A stretch of DNA of 16,373 nucleotides from an uncultured Collinsella sp. (GCA_902465015.1 CABQLK010000042.1:1-16373), one strand, 5' to 3'. Positions 1-7,292 are shown, counted from the first letter of the stretch. Made by a program: numbers and translations. Notes: generated by a model not told the origin, from the letters alone.

Positions 1-108
1 TTGACCACAGCCCTCTCGGAAACCTTTCCAGAGGCGTCAAACAGCCATAATCCAAAGGTCGCCTCAAACAATTAGCCGGCTAAGAGCGTCCATGACTACC
101 CAAAAGCT

Positions 109-161
109 GTACGCCAGCATCCAAAGATGTCGAAAAATGTCGACTTTGGATGCTGGTGTAC
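109..161 (-). terminator. Long hairpin downstream of the glutaredoxin gene
   Basis: Positions 109-126 and 144-161 form an 18-bp stem with one G-T wobble. The 17-nt loop (127-143) contains two TCGA tetramers that could pair and extend the stem past a 3-nt bulge. On the minus strand the hairpin lies 48 nt past the glutaredoxin stop codon and is followed by AGCTTTTGGG, which has only a short T run. A transcription terminator is the simplest reading. A repeat-derived palindrome is the alternative, because the stem is longer than usual for a terminator and the T tract is weak. Confidence 0.45.
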
Positions 162-209
162 ATGTTTGGGTCGTATGGGCTGGGGCCCTGGACGGACAGA
201 GCGTGCGTA

Positions 210-455
210 CTAGAGCAGATTCTCCTGCAGCCATGCGATGATGTCGCTCGATTCGTAGAGTGGTTTGCCGTCGATGAACAGGCAGGGAACCTGGCGTTTT
301 CCGCCGACGGCGATGAGTGTCTGCTCGGCTTCGGTATCGGTCGAGATATTGCGCTCGGGGATGGTCACACCGTTATCGGCAAGGAATCGTTTGACTTTTA
401 TGCAATACGGGCAGCCGGTCATAACGTACAGCGTGAGCTCATGATTAGTAGCCAT
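210..455 (-). CDS. Glutaredoxin-family thiol-disulfide oxidoreductase
   Basis: This 81-residue protein has the size and fold pattern of a small glutaredoxin. It has a beta strand (ELTLYVMTG), then a dithiol CPYC active site at residues 15-18, then a QVPCLFIDG segment carrying the cis-proline, and a C-terminal YESSDIIAWL helix typical of the glutathione-binding face. Its expected role is cytoplasmic reduction of disulfides or of small-molecule thiol adducts. The start at 455 is chosen because GGAG lies a few bases upstream; the longer in-frame start at 494 has no such site. The TipAS-type regulator gene ends 51 nt upstream on the same strand, so the two may be co-transcribed. A strict anaerobe may use it with thioredoxin reductase rather than glutathione, so the electron donor is uncertain. 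The family call is firm; the physiological substrate is unknown. Confidence 0.9.
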   Translation of the reverse strand: MATNHELTLYVMTGCPYCIKVKRFLADNGVTIPERNISTDTEAEQTLIAVGGKRQVPCLFIDGKPLYESSDIIAWLQENLL

Positions 456-506
456 GGGTCTCCAATCGGTTGAGGTTTCGATTGAAATACCCAAAGCAGC
501 CGCGGT

Positions 507-1334
507 CTATGCGTGCGTCAACGACGACTCGATGGCCTGGACCAGAAACGCCGTGGCTCCGGTGCCGCAGGGCTTGTCGTAGTAGTCAACAAAGCGCTGG
601 TCGGCAAGATAGCCGTGGGCGAGGCCCAGGTATGCTTCGTCTTGGGGCTCGTGTCCCCAGTTAAGGGCAATCCATCGACGGTGCATTGCGACAAGTTTGT
701 GGGCCTCGTTGCTCTCTGGGTCGCCAATGCCCATGGCAATCGAAAGCTGGCCCAGAACAGCGCGTTCAAGTTCCTTCATGTCGTTCCATGTCTCGGGGTC
801 CATGTCCAGCAACGCTTCGTTTGCTGCATCGATAGCCTCATCGCCATAGCGCGCCCGCCCCTCGGCACCGTAGCGCTCCTCGTTTTCTTGCACGGCGCGC
901 CAGCGCTCCAGTTGCGGCAGGACGGCGCCCATGAGCGAGACGGCTTCGTCGAGCGACATGCCGGTGTTTTGTGCCAGCCGCGGGGCACAATCCTCGATCA
1001 TTGCCTCCATGGTGGTGTCGTAGGTGTACTTGCCGTGGTCGTAGCACCACTTGCAGTAATGGTCGGTCGCGGTGCCCGTGGCATCGGTGCCGCAGTCGTT
1101 GGGCGTGAGTATCATGCCGCAGCTCTGGCAATAGTGCTCGGGCATTTCGAGCAGGTGGGACAACGGCTCTCCGGTTACGGCGGCAATGAGCTTCATCATG
1201 TCGATGCCCGGGGTGACCTCGTCGCGCTCCCAACGGCTGACGGCTTGGCGCGTGACAAAGAGTTTGGCGGCGAGCTGCTCTTGGGTAAGGTGATGGGCGC
1301 GACGGACAGCGATGAGCTTTTCTGCAAAGGCCAT
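507..1334 (-). CDS. XRE regulator with zinc ribbon and TipAS-like ligand domain
   Basis: This 275-residue protein appears to have three modules. Residues 4-57 are an XRE/Cro helix-turn-helix (LTQEQLAAKLFVTRQAVSRWE). Residues 68-112 form a zinc-ribbon-like segment with cysteines 69, 72, 81, 94 and 97 (CQSC, then YCKWC), as in the small 'putative zinc ribbon' family. Residues from about 145 to 270 resemble the TipAS antibiotic-recognition domain: YGDEA near the start, a middle helix with ESNEAHKLV, and YLADQRFVDYYD before the end. In TipAL such a domain binds thiopeptides and is attached to a MerR-type DNA-binding domain, so its pairing here with an XRE head is notable. Inferred role: ligand-responsive DNA-binding regulator, probably of itself and the following glutaredoxin gene. 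A strong site (GAAAGGAG) precedes the ATG. The domain calls come from motif reading only; the ligand is unknown. Confidence 0.82.
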   Translation of the reverse strand: MAFAEKLIAVRRAHHLTQEQLAAKLFVTRQAVSRWERDEVTPGIDMMKLIAAVTGEPLSHLLEMPEHYCQSCGMILTPNDCGTDATGTATDHYCKWCYDHGKYTYDTTMEAMIEDCAPRLAQNTGMSLDEAVSLMGAVLPQLERWRAVQENEERYGAEGRARYGDEAIDAANEALLDMDPETWNDMKELERAVLGQLSIAMGIGDPESNEAHKLVAMHRRWIALNWGHEPQDEAYLGLAHGYLADQRFVDYYDKPCGTGATAFLVQAIESSLTHA

Positions 1335-1364
1335 AGCGGCTCCTTTCTGCTGGTTGATGGCTTA

Positions 1365-1393
1365 AGCATACGCGGCGGCAGGCGCCCTTCCAA
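1365..1393 (-). promoter_or_regulatory. Promoter of the XRE/TipAS regulator gene
   Basis: Read on the minus strand, TTGGAA (1393-1388) and TATGCT (1370-1365) are separated by exactly 17 nt, a good sigma-70-type arrangement. The predicted transcript starts about 25 nt before the ATG at 1334 and includes the GAAAGGAG ribosome site. The palindrome at 1394-1408 abuts the -35 element. Confidence 0.6.
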
Positions 1394-1408
1394 GCAACCG
1401 TTGGTTGC
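1394..1408. promoter_or_regulatory. Candidate operator palindrome beside the regulator promoter
   Basis: GCAACC, a 3-nt centre GTT, then GGTTGC make a perfect 6-bp inverted repeat directly next to the -35 box of the XRE/TipAS gene, inside the divergent gap with trmO. Its size and position suit an operator bound by a dimeric XRE protein, implying autoregulation. This is inferred from position and symmetry alone. Confidence 0.4.
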
Positions 1409-1462
1409 ACGACGGGAGACCGCGGCGAAGAATTGCGCGCAACGCCCCACGTCTCCATGCCG

Positions 1463-1468
1463 TACAAT
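1463..1468 (+). promoter_or_regulatory. -10 element for trmO, probably leaderless
   Basis: TACAAT ends 7 nt before the ATG at 1476, so a transcript starting at the usual distance would begin at or next to the start codon. No ribosome-binding sequence lies in front of that ATG, which agrees with a leaderless mRNA. No convincing -35 element is visible at normal spacing. Confidence 0.5.
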
Positions 1469-1475
1469 GACCGGC

Positions 1476-2213
1476 ATGGAACCTATTGCACACATACATA
1501 CCGACCTGCCGCAGAAGTTCGGCATTCCGCGCAACAGCTTTTTGGCGCCCCATCTGCAGGGACGCATCGTCTTTGAGCCGGAATTTGCCTCCAACGCAGC
1601 GGTTGAGGGCCTGGACTCCTTCTCTCACCTATGGCTGCTGTGGCGTTTTGAAAACGGCACACCCGGCGGCACGGCTAAGGACATAGCCGCCGATGCCAAG
1701 ACGCGGGACAGGTCCGGAACCAACGCAAAATGGTCGAAGACCGTGCGCCCGCCGCGTCTGGGCGGAGCCGAGCGCGTGGGTGTGTTTGCCACGCGCAGTC
1801 CGTTTCGCCCTAATCCCATTGGGCTCACCTGCGTTAAGCTCGACCGCGTGGAGCTTAACGACGACGGCCCCATCATCCATGTGCTGGGGGCCGATCTGCG
1901 CGACGGCACGCCCATCTACGATATCAAGCCCTACATTCCGTTTGCGGATTGCCACCTGGATGCGACCGGCGGCTGGATTGAGGATGCTCCGTGGCAAGAG
2001 CTCGACGTCGAGTTCCCGCAGGCGCTGCAAGACACAGTCCCGCCTGCAAAGCTCCCCGGCTTGGTCGAGGTTCTTCGCCAAGATCCGCGCCGCGCGGGCA
2101 GCAAGCACGAGCCAAACCGCGTCTATCACCTGGCTTTCGCCGGGCTCGACATATCGTTTACGGTCGATGAAACCCAGCTAACCGTAGTCGCCGTCAACGA
2201 CGCGCAAGACTAA
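1476..2213 (+). CDS. trmO: tRNA m6t6A37 methyltransferase TrmO (TsaA-like)
   Basis: TrmO methylates N6 of t6A at position 37 of tRNA-Thr using S-adenosylmethionine, tuning decoding of ACY codons. The 245-residue protein matches the UPF0066/TsaA family over its length. It starts with EPIAHIHTDLPQKFGIPRN, has HLWLLWRFEN near residues 51-60, the family signature RSPFRPNPIGLT at residues 107-118, and DGTPIYDIKPYIPF further on. The C-terminal third resembles the extra domain of bacterial TrmO. The reading frame is open far upstream, but that part is antisense to the XRE regulator. The start was set at 1476 because family homology begins there and TACAAT sits just in front; ATG 1467 overlaps that -10 box and adds only three residues. 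It diverges from the regulator gene. Confidence 0.92.
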   Translation: MEPIAHIHTDLPQKFGIPRNSFLAPHLQGRIVFEPEFASNAAVEGLDSFSHLWLLWRFENGTPGGTAKDIAADAKTRDRSGTNAKWSKTVRPPRLGGAERVGVFATRSPFRPNPIGLTCVKLDRVELNDDGPIIHVLGADLRDGTPIYDIKPYIPFADCHLDATGGWIEDAPWQELDVEFPQALQDTVPPAKLPGLVEVLRQDPRRAGSKHEPNRVYHLAFAGLDISFTVDETQLTVVAVNDAQD

Positions 2214-2279
2214 CCAGCCGTCCGTCCGCACCCGTCAAATTAAGCGCCAAACCCCGTGCCAAAACCGCCCACGCTGGTG

Positions 2280-2285
2280 GACAAT
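2280..2285 (+). promoter_or_regulatory. -10 like element before the C-S lyase gene
   Basis: GACAAT lies 40 nt ahead of the ATG at 2326 and resembles the TACAAT/GACAAT hexamers before three other plus-strand genes in this window. A ribosome site GGGAG (2315-2319) lies between it and the start. No clear -35 element. Confidence 0.35.
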
Positions 2286-2325
2286 AACGCCTATCGAAAC
2301 AGTCCACTTTGCACGGGAGCTCAGC

Positions 2326-3540
2326 ATGAAATACGACTTTAGCTCGCTTATCGACCGCCACGGCATGGACTCCATCGCCGTTGACTCTTGGGGTGAAATC
2401 CCCGGTATGGCTCCGAACGCGCCCGACGAGGGCTTCGACCGCATTCCCATGTGGGTGGCCGATATGAACTTCGCCACGGTGCCCACGGTCCAGGAGCACA
2501 TCATTCAGCGCGCCCAGCACCCTATGTTTGGCTACTTTGATCCACGCGCCGAGTACTTCGACCGCATCATCGAATGGCAGAGTCGCCGCAATGGCGTCGA
2601 GGACCTGCGCCCTGAGCATATCGGCTACGAAAATGGCGTGCTGGGCGGTGTCGTGTCGACGCTGCATGCGTATGTTCAGCCGGGCGATGCGGTGCTGGTC
2701 CACAGCCCCACCTACATCGGCTTTACCAAGTCTATCGAAGCCGCGGGCTATCGTATTGTCCACAGCCCGCTTAAACTCGACAACCAGGGCGTGTGGCGCA
2801 TGGACTTTGAGGACATGGAGCACAAGCTCGCCCAAAACCACATTCATGCTGCGGTGTTCTGCTCTCCGCACAATCCCTGCGGCCGCGTATGGGAGCGTGA
2901 CGAGATAGAGCGCGTCATGGACATTTATCGCCAGCACGATTGCGTGGTGATCTCGGACGAGATTTGGTCCGATATCATCCTGCCGGGACACAGGCATATC
3001 CCGACGCAGTCGGTGAGCGAGGATGCCCGCATGCGCACGGTTGCCCTCTATGCGCCCAGCAAGACGTTCAACCTGGCGGGTCTGGTCGGCAGCTACCACA
3101 TCATCTATAACGAGACGCTGCGCGACCGCGTGTGCGCCGTGTCCAACAAGACCCACTACAACGAGATGAATGTCCTCTCCATGCATGCGCTTATCGGTGC
3201 CTACCAGCCGCAGGGCTACGAGTGGGTGGACGAGCTCAACCAGGTGCTTGCCGGCAATATCGAGTACTTCTGCAATTACGTGGACGAGCATTTTGAGGGC
3301 GTGGGCTATTCACGTCCGCAGGGCACGTACATGGTGTTTCTGGACTGCACCGAGTGGTGCCGAGAGCATGGCCGCGATATTCAGTGGTTGCTCGACGAGG
3401 GGGCGCGCGTGGGCGTGGGGTATCAGGACGGCCGTCCGTTTCACGGACCCTGCCACATTCGCGTGAATCTGGCGCTGCCGCTTTCGCGCGTAAAGGAAGC
3501 GTGCGACCGCCTGGACCGCTACGTTTTTAATGCACGGTAA
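2326..3540 (+). CDS. PatB/MalY-type PLP-dependent C-S lyase (cystathionine beta-lyase)
   Basis: This 404-residue fold-type I aminotransferase-like enzyme belongs to the PatB/MalY group, which cleaves the C-S bond of cystathionine or cysteine S-conjugates to give homocysteine or thiol, pyruvate and ammonia. Group signatures are plain: FDRIPMWVADMNFATVP near the N-terminus, PMFGYFDP, CSPHNPCGRVW (the PLP-contacting Asn region), SDEIWSD with Asp211 for the pyridine nitrogen, and the Schiff-base lysine K246 in YAPSKTFNLAGL. The C-terminal domain ends with a VNLALP segment containing the carboxylate-binding Arg (HIRVNLALP). Length is slightly above the usual 385-395. GGGAG precedes the ATG. It appears to be a single-gene unit, with a hairpin after the stop. 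A role in methionine synthesis or cysteine degradation (H2S production) cannot be separated from sequence alone. Confidence 0.9.
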   Translation: MKYDFSSLIDRHGMDSIAVDSWGEIPGMAPNAPDEGFDRIPMWVADMNFATVPTVQEHIIQRAQHPMFGYFDPRAEYFDRIIEWQSRRNGVEDLRPEHIGYENGVLGGVVSTLHAYVQPGDAVLVHSPTYIGFTKSIEAAGYRIVHSPLKLDNQGVWRMDFEDMEHKLAQNHIHAAVFCSPHNPCGRVWERDEIERVMDIYRQHDCVVISDEIWSDIILPGHRHIPTQSVSEDARMRTVALYAPSKTFNLAGLVGSYHIIYNETLRDRVCAVSNKTHYNEMNVLSMHALIGAYQPQGYEWVDELNQVLAGNIEYFCNYVDEHFEGVGYSRPQGTYMVFLDCTEWCREHGRDIQWLLDEGARVGVGYQDGRPFHGPCHIRVNLALPLSRVKEACDRLDRYVFNAR

Positions 3541-3555
3541 GCGGGCGATGCATAC

Positions 3556-3587
3556 GGGGCCTTCTGCCGCGTCGGCCGGAAGGCCCC
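3556..3587 (+). terminator. GC-rich hairpin after the C-S lyase gene
   Basis: GGGGCCTTC (3556-3564) pairs with GAAGGCCCC (3579-3587), with a 14-nt loop that can pair weakly inside. It begins 15 nt after the stop codon. There is no T run, so termination may be inefficient or assisted by protein factors, but position and stability favour a terminator. Confidence 0.55.
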
Positions 3588-3633
3588 GCATGGTAATGCG
3601 TCTGTAACCATTGGGCTCTCGAGTGGCTTCATT

Positions 3634-3642
3634 TGCTATTCT
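3634..3642 (+). promoter_or_regulatory. Extended -10 promoter for the sensor operon
   Basis: TGC followed by TATTCT (3637-3642) gives an extended -10 element 41 nt before the ATG at 3684. A -35 match is poor: TTGGGC at 3611-3616 would need a 20-nt spacer. It lies in the otherwise gene-free DNA after the hairpin at 3556-3587. Confidence 0.4.
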
Positions 3643-3683
3643 TTTTAGCATTTCAGTCTGTAAACAGGATCGTCTGGAGCTCG

Positions 3684-4553
3684 ATGAAAAGACCCCGTCG
3701 CTCGGTTGCCATATCGTTGTTTGTTGCGCTTGCGGTAGCGTGCGCCTTTGTCGTAGCGATAGCTGGCTGTTTTGGGCGTAATGACGAAGCCTCGACGTCT
3801 GCATTAGAAGGCCTGGACGCCTCGCGGGCCAAAGACGACAACCTTAAGACGCTCAACGTCGGCAGCGACCTCTATCCACCGTTTGTGTATACCGACGAGT
3901 ACGGCGATATCGTTGGCCTGGATGTCGAGATATTAACCGAGGCTTTGGCCCGCATTGGTTACAAGCCAAAGTACCAGCTGATCGATTGGGAAAAGAAGAA
4001 CGAGCTACTGGCGAGCGGCGAGCTCGATTGCGTCATGGGCAGCTTTAGCATGACGGGTCGCGAAAACGAGTATCGTTGGGCCGGCCCGTACCTTGCGAGC
4101 CGCCAGGTGGTCGCGGTCGATCCCCAGAGCGATATCTACACGCTTGCCGATCTTGAGGATAAGGTCGTGGCGGTCCAGTCCACCACCAAGCCCGAGGACA
4201 TTTTGCTCAATCATACAAATGAAAACGTTCCGCAGATCAAAGAGCTCTACTGCTTTTCGGACCGCTCATACCTGAACCCGGCGCTCGTCGAGGGTCTGGT
4301 CGACGCCATCGCCGCGCATGAGTCCTCGTTGCTCACCTACGAAAAAGACTATGGCGTAACGTATCGCATTTTGGATGAGCCGCTGCTAGAGGTTGGTTTG
4401 GGCACCGCTTTCGATATCAACGATACGCGTGGCATCGACGTTAAACTCACCCGTGCCTACCAAGAAATGCTTGCCGATGGCACCATGGAACGCCTGGTGT
4501 CAAAGTACTTCGATGACCCTTCGCCATTTTTGAATGTGGAGGGCCTGTCATGA
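3684..4553 (+). CDS. Lipoprotein solute-binding protein (SBP_bac_3), receptor-like
   Basis: The 289-residue product is a family 3 periplasmic-type binding protein of the amino acid/polar-solute class. It opens with a basic stretch (MKRPRR), a hydrophobic core and a lipobox ending IAGC, so Cys29 should be lipidated and the protein anchored outside the membrane. The mature part starts with LNVGSDLYPPFVYTDEYGDIVGLDVEI, split here as LNVGSDLYPPF and GDIVGLDVEI, the usual first strand and helix. SMTGRENEY and GPYLASRQ match the ligand-loop region, and a second-lobe LADLEDKVVAVQ follows. An upstream TTG at 3633 is in frame, but ATG 3684 has GGAG in front and gives a proper signal peptide. The stop overlaps the start of the hybrid kinase by 4 bp, with no ABC permease nearby, so it probably presents ligand to that kinase. 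The ligand is unknown. Confidence 0.87.
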   Translation: MKRPRRSVAISLFVALAVACAFVVAIAGCFGRNDEASTSALEGLDASRAKDDNLKTLNVGSDLYPPFVYTDEYGDIVGLDVEILTEALARIGYKPKYQLIDWEKKNELLASGELDCVMGSFSMTGRENEYRWAGPYLASRQVVAVDPQSDIYTLADLEDKVVAVQSTTKPEDILLNHTNENVPQIKELYCFSDRSYLNPALVEGLVDAIAAHESSLLTYEKDYGVTYRILDEPLLEVGLGTAFDINDTRGIDVKLTRAYQEMLADGTMERLVSKYFDDPSPFLNVEGLS

Positions 4554-6742
4554 TCGATGCGCCCGACCACGCCGCTCAGGAGCGGGGCAATCGTTCGGCA
4601 GGGGCATGGCTCCTTGTCGCTCTGCTGGGGATAGTGCTCTCGGTTGCTGCTGGCATGATGAGCTACGGCTACATGACGGCCCAAGCCGAGCAGCGCTTTG
4701 CCGACGTTGTCGATTACGTGGCGACGCAGAGCCTTTCCTACGATGCATTCAACAGCGCCTATACGACCAAAAACCTGATTCGCGTTATGGAGATTGCCGG
4801 AGAGGCTGCTCGCGATATGGAGCGCGACGGTTCGGTGGATAACGCCATGCTGGAGCAATACGCCGACCAGTTCAACGTGAGCGCGCTGATTGTGACGGAT
4901 GCATCGGGCAATTTGGTGTCCGAGTCCTCGACGGGCGATGTGGGCTACGGGTCGCTCGCTACGTATCTCAAGGAAGCGCCCGTGCTGGAGGTGGCAACTC
5001 ATCCGCTTAAGTCCTATACCGCCCGCATTACGCTTTCGGATGATTCGGTTGCAGACATTGGTTGCGTGACCCGGCGGGATGGCGAGGGTATCGTTATCGC
5101 GGTAAGGCATCAGAGCGCGAAGGCGGTTGCAAGCAATACGCTCAAACTGCAGAGTTTGCTCGAAGGCTATGAAACCATCGATAGCGGCAATATCGTGATC
5201 GAAAGCGACGGCAAGGTCGTTGCGACCAATGCCGTTGAACCCACCGTATTGGGCGTGTTCGATCTGCCTGCGACGGATGTCTTCATTGTCGACGGTATTA
5301 AGGATCGATGCCTGGCTGGTAAGGTCAGATTGGTTAACGCCGACGGCGAGTGGTATTTGGGCACATTTGGAAAAGCGCACAAATTCTATGTGTACACCTA
5401 TGCCTCGGCGCAGCGCTACTTTGAGGTCGCCGCGGCTGTTGCCGCCGGCGTGCTGGTGCTCTACGGCGGTGTTATAGCCGTTGTTGTGACGGTGCGTCGC
5501 CGCGCTGATCGTCGACGTTTGACGGACTTGCTGCAGCAGGAGCGCGACTATGGCGACAAGCTGGCAAAGGCGGCGCGTGAGGCCTCGTCTGCCAACTCGG
5601 CAAAGACGGAGTTTCTGCGTCGCATGAGCCACGATCTGCGCACACCCATCAACGGCATTCGCGGCATGGTCGAGGTTGGCGATGCCAATGCGGACGATCT
5701 GCAAAAGCAGACTGAGTGCCGCTCAAAAATCTGGACGGCATCGGGACTGCTGCTCGACCTTGCCAACGAGGCACTCGATATGAGTCGCCTGGAGAGCGGA
5801 CAGGTCGACCTGAACCTCGTGCCCATAAATTTGGTGACCCTCAACTGTGAAGTGCGCGATATTCTGGAGCGCCAGGCCGAGGAGCGTCTGGTGACAATTA
5901 TCTGCGACCAGCAGACGCTTAATCATCCCTATGCGCGGGTGAGCGTGACGCACCTCAAGCGCTTGTTGCTCAATATTGCCGGTAATGCCGTCAAGTACAA
6001 CCGCCAGGGCGGCTATGTTCGCCTGGTGTGCCGCGAGGTGGAGCCAGCGGATGGCGTCCCCGTCTATGAATACACGATCGCCGACAACGGTATTGGCATG
6101 AGCGAGGAGTTCCAACAGCACCTCTATGAGCCGTTTTGCCGCGAGGAGCAACAGGTGGAAGGCGCTTCATCGGGAACTGGCCTGGGCGCGCCTATCGCAA
6201 AACAGCTGGTGGAGCTTATGGACGGAACCATGAGCTTTACGAGCGTCTTGGGGCAGGGGACGACGTTTACCATCCGCCTGCCGTTCGAGAAATGCAAGCG
6301 CTCCGAGATTCCTCAGGCAGTTCGCGCGGATGCGGGCGATGGCGATGCGCTCCAGGGCTTGCGCGTTTTGCTCGTAGGGGATAACGATCTGAATGCCGAG
6401 ATCGCGCAGTTTACGCTCAGCCGTGCCGGTGCCGTCGTGACGCATGCTAAGGATGGCGAGTCTGCCGTTGAGGCGTTTGCCGCGAGCGCACCGCACGAGT
6501 ACGACGTGGTGTTGATGGACATCATGATGCCCGGTATCGATGGCCTTGAGGCCACGCGTCGAATTCGAGCACTCGATCGCGAGGATGCCGCGACCACGCC
6601 GATTATCGCCGTGAGTGCCAATGCCTTTGCCGACGACCGCAGACTTTCGCGCGAGGCGGGCATGGACGCGCACCTGAGTAAACCCGTGAGCTCGCAAGAG
6701 CTCGTCGAGGCGCTAGCGCACATCGCCGTCGACGCTTCATAA
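4550..6742 (+). CDS. Hybrid sensor histidine kinase with Cache-like sensor and receiver
   Basis: This 730-residue membrane kinase has TM1 at about residues 18-40. An extracellular region of about 250 residues follows, with two PAS/Cache-like strand motifs (ALIVTDASGNLVSES and IVIESDGKVVATN). TM2 is at about 292-314. A helical linker leads to HisKA with the phospho-accepting His361 in MSHDLRTPING, then the ATPase with N box NIAGNAVKYN, DNGIGM and GTGLGAPIAKQL. A receiver domain spans about 605-728, with Asp657 (LMDIMMPG), Ser689 and Lys711. Its acidic pocket reads G610-D611-N612, where E-D-N is usual. No HPt or DNA-binding domain is present. The ATG overlaps the solute-binding lipoprotein stop, with GGAGG upstream, so the two are translationally coupled and probably act as one receptor. 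Which regulator receives the phosphate is not visible here. Confidence 0.92.
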   Translation: MIDAPDHAAQERGNRSAGAWLLVALLGIVLSVAAGMMSYGYMTAQAEQRFADVVDYVATQSLSYDAFNSAYTTKNLIRVMEIAGEAARDMERDGSVDNAMLEQYADQFNVSALIVTDASGNLVSESSTGDVGYGSLATYLKEAPVLEVATHPLKSYTARITLSDDSVADIGCVTRRDGEGIVIAVRHQSAKAVASNTLKLQSLLEGYETIDSGNIVIESDGKVVATNAVEPTVLGVFDLPATDVFIVDGIKDRCLAGKVRLVNADGEWYLGTFGKAHKFYVYTYASAQRYFEVAAAVAAGVLVLYGGVIAVVVTVRRRADRRRLTDLLQQERDYGDKLAKAAREASSANSAKTEFLRRMSHDLRTPINGIRGMVEVGDANADDLQKQTECRSKIWTASGLLLDLANEALDMSRLESGQVDLNLVPINLVTLNCEVRDILERQAEERLVTIICDQQTLNHPYARVSVTHLKRLLLNIAGNAVKYNRQGGYVRLVCREVEPADGVPVYEYTIADNGIGMSEEFQQHLYEPFCREEQQVEGASSGTGLGAPIAKQLVELMDGTMSFTSVLGQGTTFTIRLPFEKCKRSEIPQAVRADAGDGDALQGLRVLLVGDNDLNAEIAQFTLSRAGAVVTHAKDGESAVEAFAASAPHEYDVVLMDIMMPGIDGLEATRRIRALDREDAATTPIIAVSANAFADDRRLSREAGMDAHLSKPVSSQELVEALAHIAVDAS

Positions 6743-6744
6743 GC

Positions 6745-6784
6745 ATATGGCCCGGTTCCAAGGTGGGTTGGAGCCGGGCCATAT
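6745..6784 (+). terminator. Strong hairpin terminator after the hybrid kinase
   Basis: Positions 6745-6761 and 6768-6784 form a 17-bp stem with one G-T wobble and a 6-nt loop (GGTGGG), starting 2 nt after the TAA. TGCTATTTGT follows on the plus strand, a modest T-rich tail. It lies 28 nt past the convergent flavoprotein stop and may stop transcripts from that side too, although no T run exists on the minus side. Confidence 0.7.
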
Positions 6785-6812
6785 TGCTATTTGTGACGTC
6801 TGCTCTTGAGGC

Positions 6813-7292
6813 TTACTTTTCCTGAATCTGCTTACCGCAAAGATGCTCAATCGTAATCTCGTAGAGCTGGACGCCCTTAATGTCCTTGGCGATTTCCTCT
6901 TCGACCTCCTCGGCAGAAGGGTAGTACTTAAGCGCGAGCTGGCGGACTTTATCCTCGATAAACGCAGGGGTGTCATTCGCCAGGCGACAACGGCCAAAGA
7001 CCACGGTGCTCATAACGTAGGGAGCCCAGTCGCCGTCCTTGTACCACTCGTTGCCGTAAACGGTAAAGCAGACCTTGTCATCGCGCTTAAGTGCGTCGAC
7101 CTTGTGGCCGGCCTTGGCGCCATGGAAATAAATCTTGTCGTGCTCGGCGTCAAAGAAGTAGTTGACGGGAATGGCGTACGGGTAGCCATCGTCGCCGTTG
7201 ACGGCAAAGACGCCGCGCTTGCAGGTGGCGAGCAGTTCGCGCGCTTCCTCGTCGGTGATGGCGCGTTTCTTTCGACGTAAGGGCCTAAACAT
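6813..7292 (-). CDS. Pyridoxamine 5'-phosphate oxidase-like flavoprotein (Nim-related)
   Basis: The 159-residue protein belongs to the split-barrel flavin-binding group that includes nitroimidazole-resistance (Nim) proteins. Supporting features are the N-terminal helix ITDEEARELLATCKRGVFAV, the strand pair DGYPYAIPVNYFFD, IYFHGAKAGHKVDALKRDDKVCFTVYG (read as IYFHGAKAGHK and DDKVCFTVYG) and VVFGRCRLAND. Members bind FMN or a related flavin and reduce small substrates; Nim proteins reduce nitro groups to amines. Whether this protein confers drug resistance cannot be told: most chromosomal homologues in gut anaerobes are uncharacterised. AAAGGAAG precedes the ATG. It lies 40 nt downstream of the second hybrid kinase on the same strand, with a possible separate promoter in the gap, so co-transcription or local control are both possible. 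Confidence 0.85.
   Translation of the reverse strand: MFRPLRRKKRAITDEEARELLATCKRGVFAVNGDDGYPYAIPVNYFFDAEHDKIYFHGAKAGHKVDALKRDDKVCFTVYGNEWYKDGDWAPYVMSTVVFGRCRLANDTPAFIEDKVRQLALKYYPSAEEVEEEIAKDIKGVQLYEITIEHLCGKQIQEK

Noticed and set aside
1..75. Open frame running from the window edge to a TAG at 73-75
   Set aside because: It is only 24 codons with no recognisable motif and could be chance; nothing supports it as the end of a gene.
513..1475. Long upstream extension of the trmO reading frame
   Set aside because: It is antisense to the XRE/TipAS gene and shows no family similarity; TrmO homology begins at 1476.
2194..3291. A 365-codon open frame antisense to the C-S lyase gene
   Set aside because: It is a shadow frame created by GC-rich codon bias; the plus-strand product has full PatB/MalY motifs and this one has none.
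4457..5704. A 415-codon open frame antisense to the hybrid kinase
   Set aside because: It has no conserved motif or fold pattern, and the plus strand carries a well-supported gene with domain order intact.
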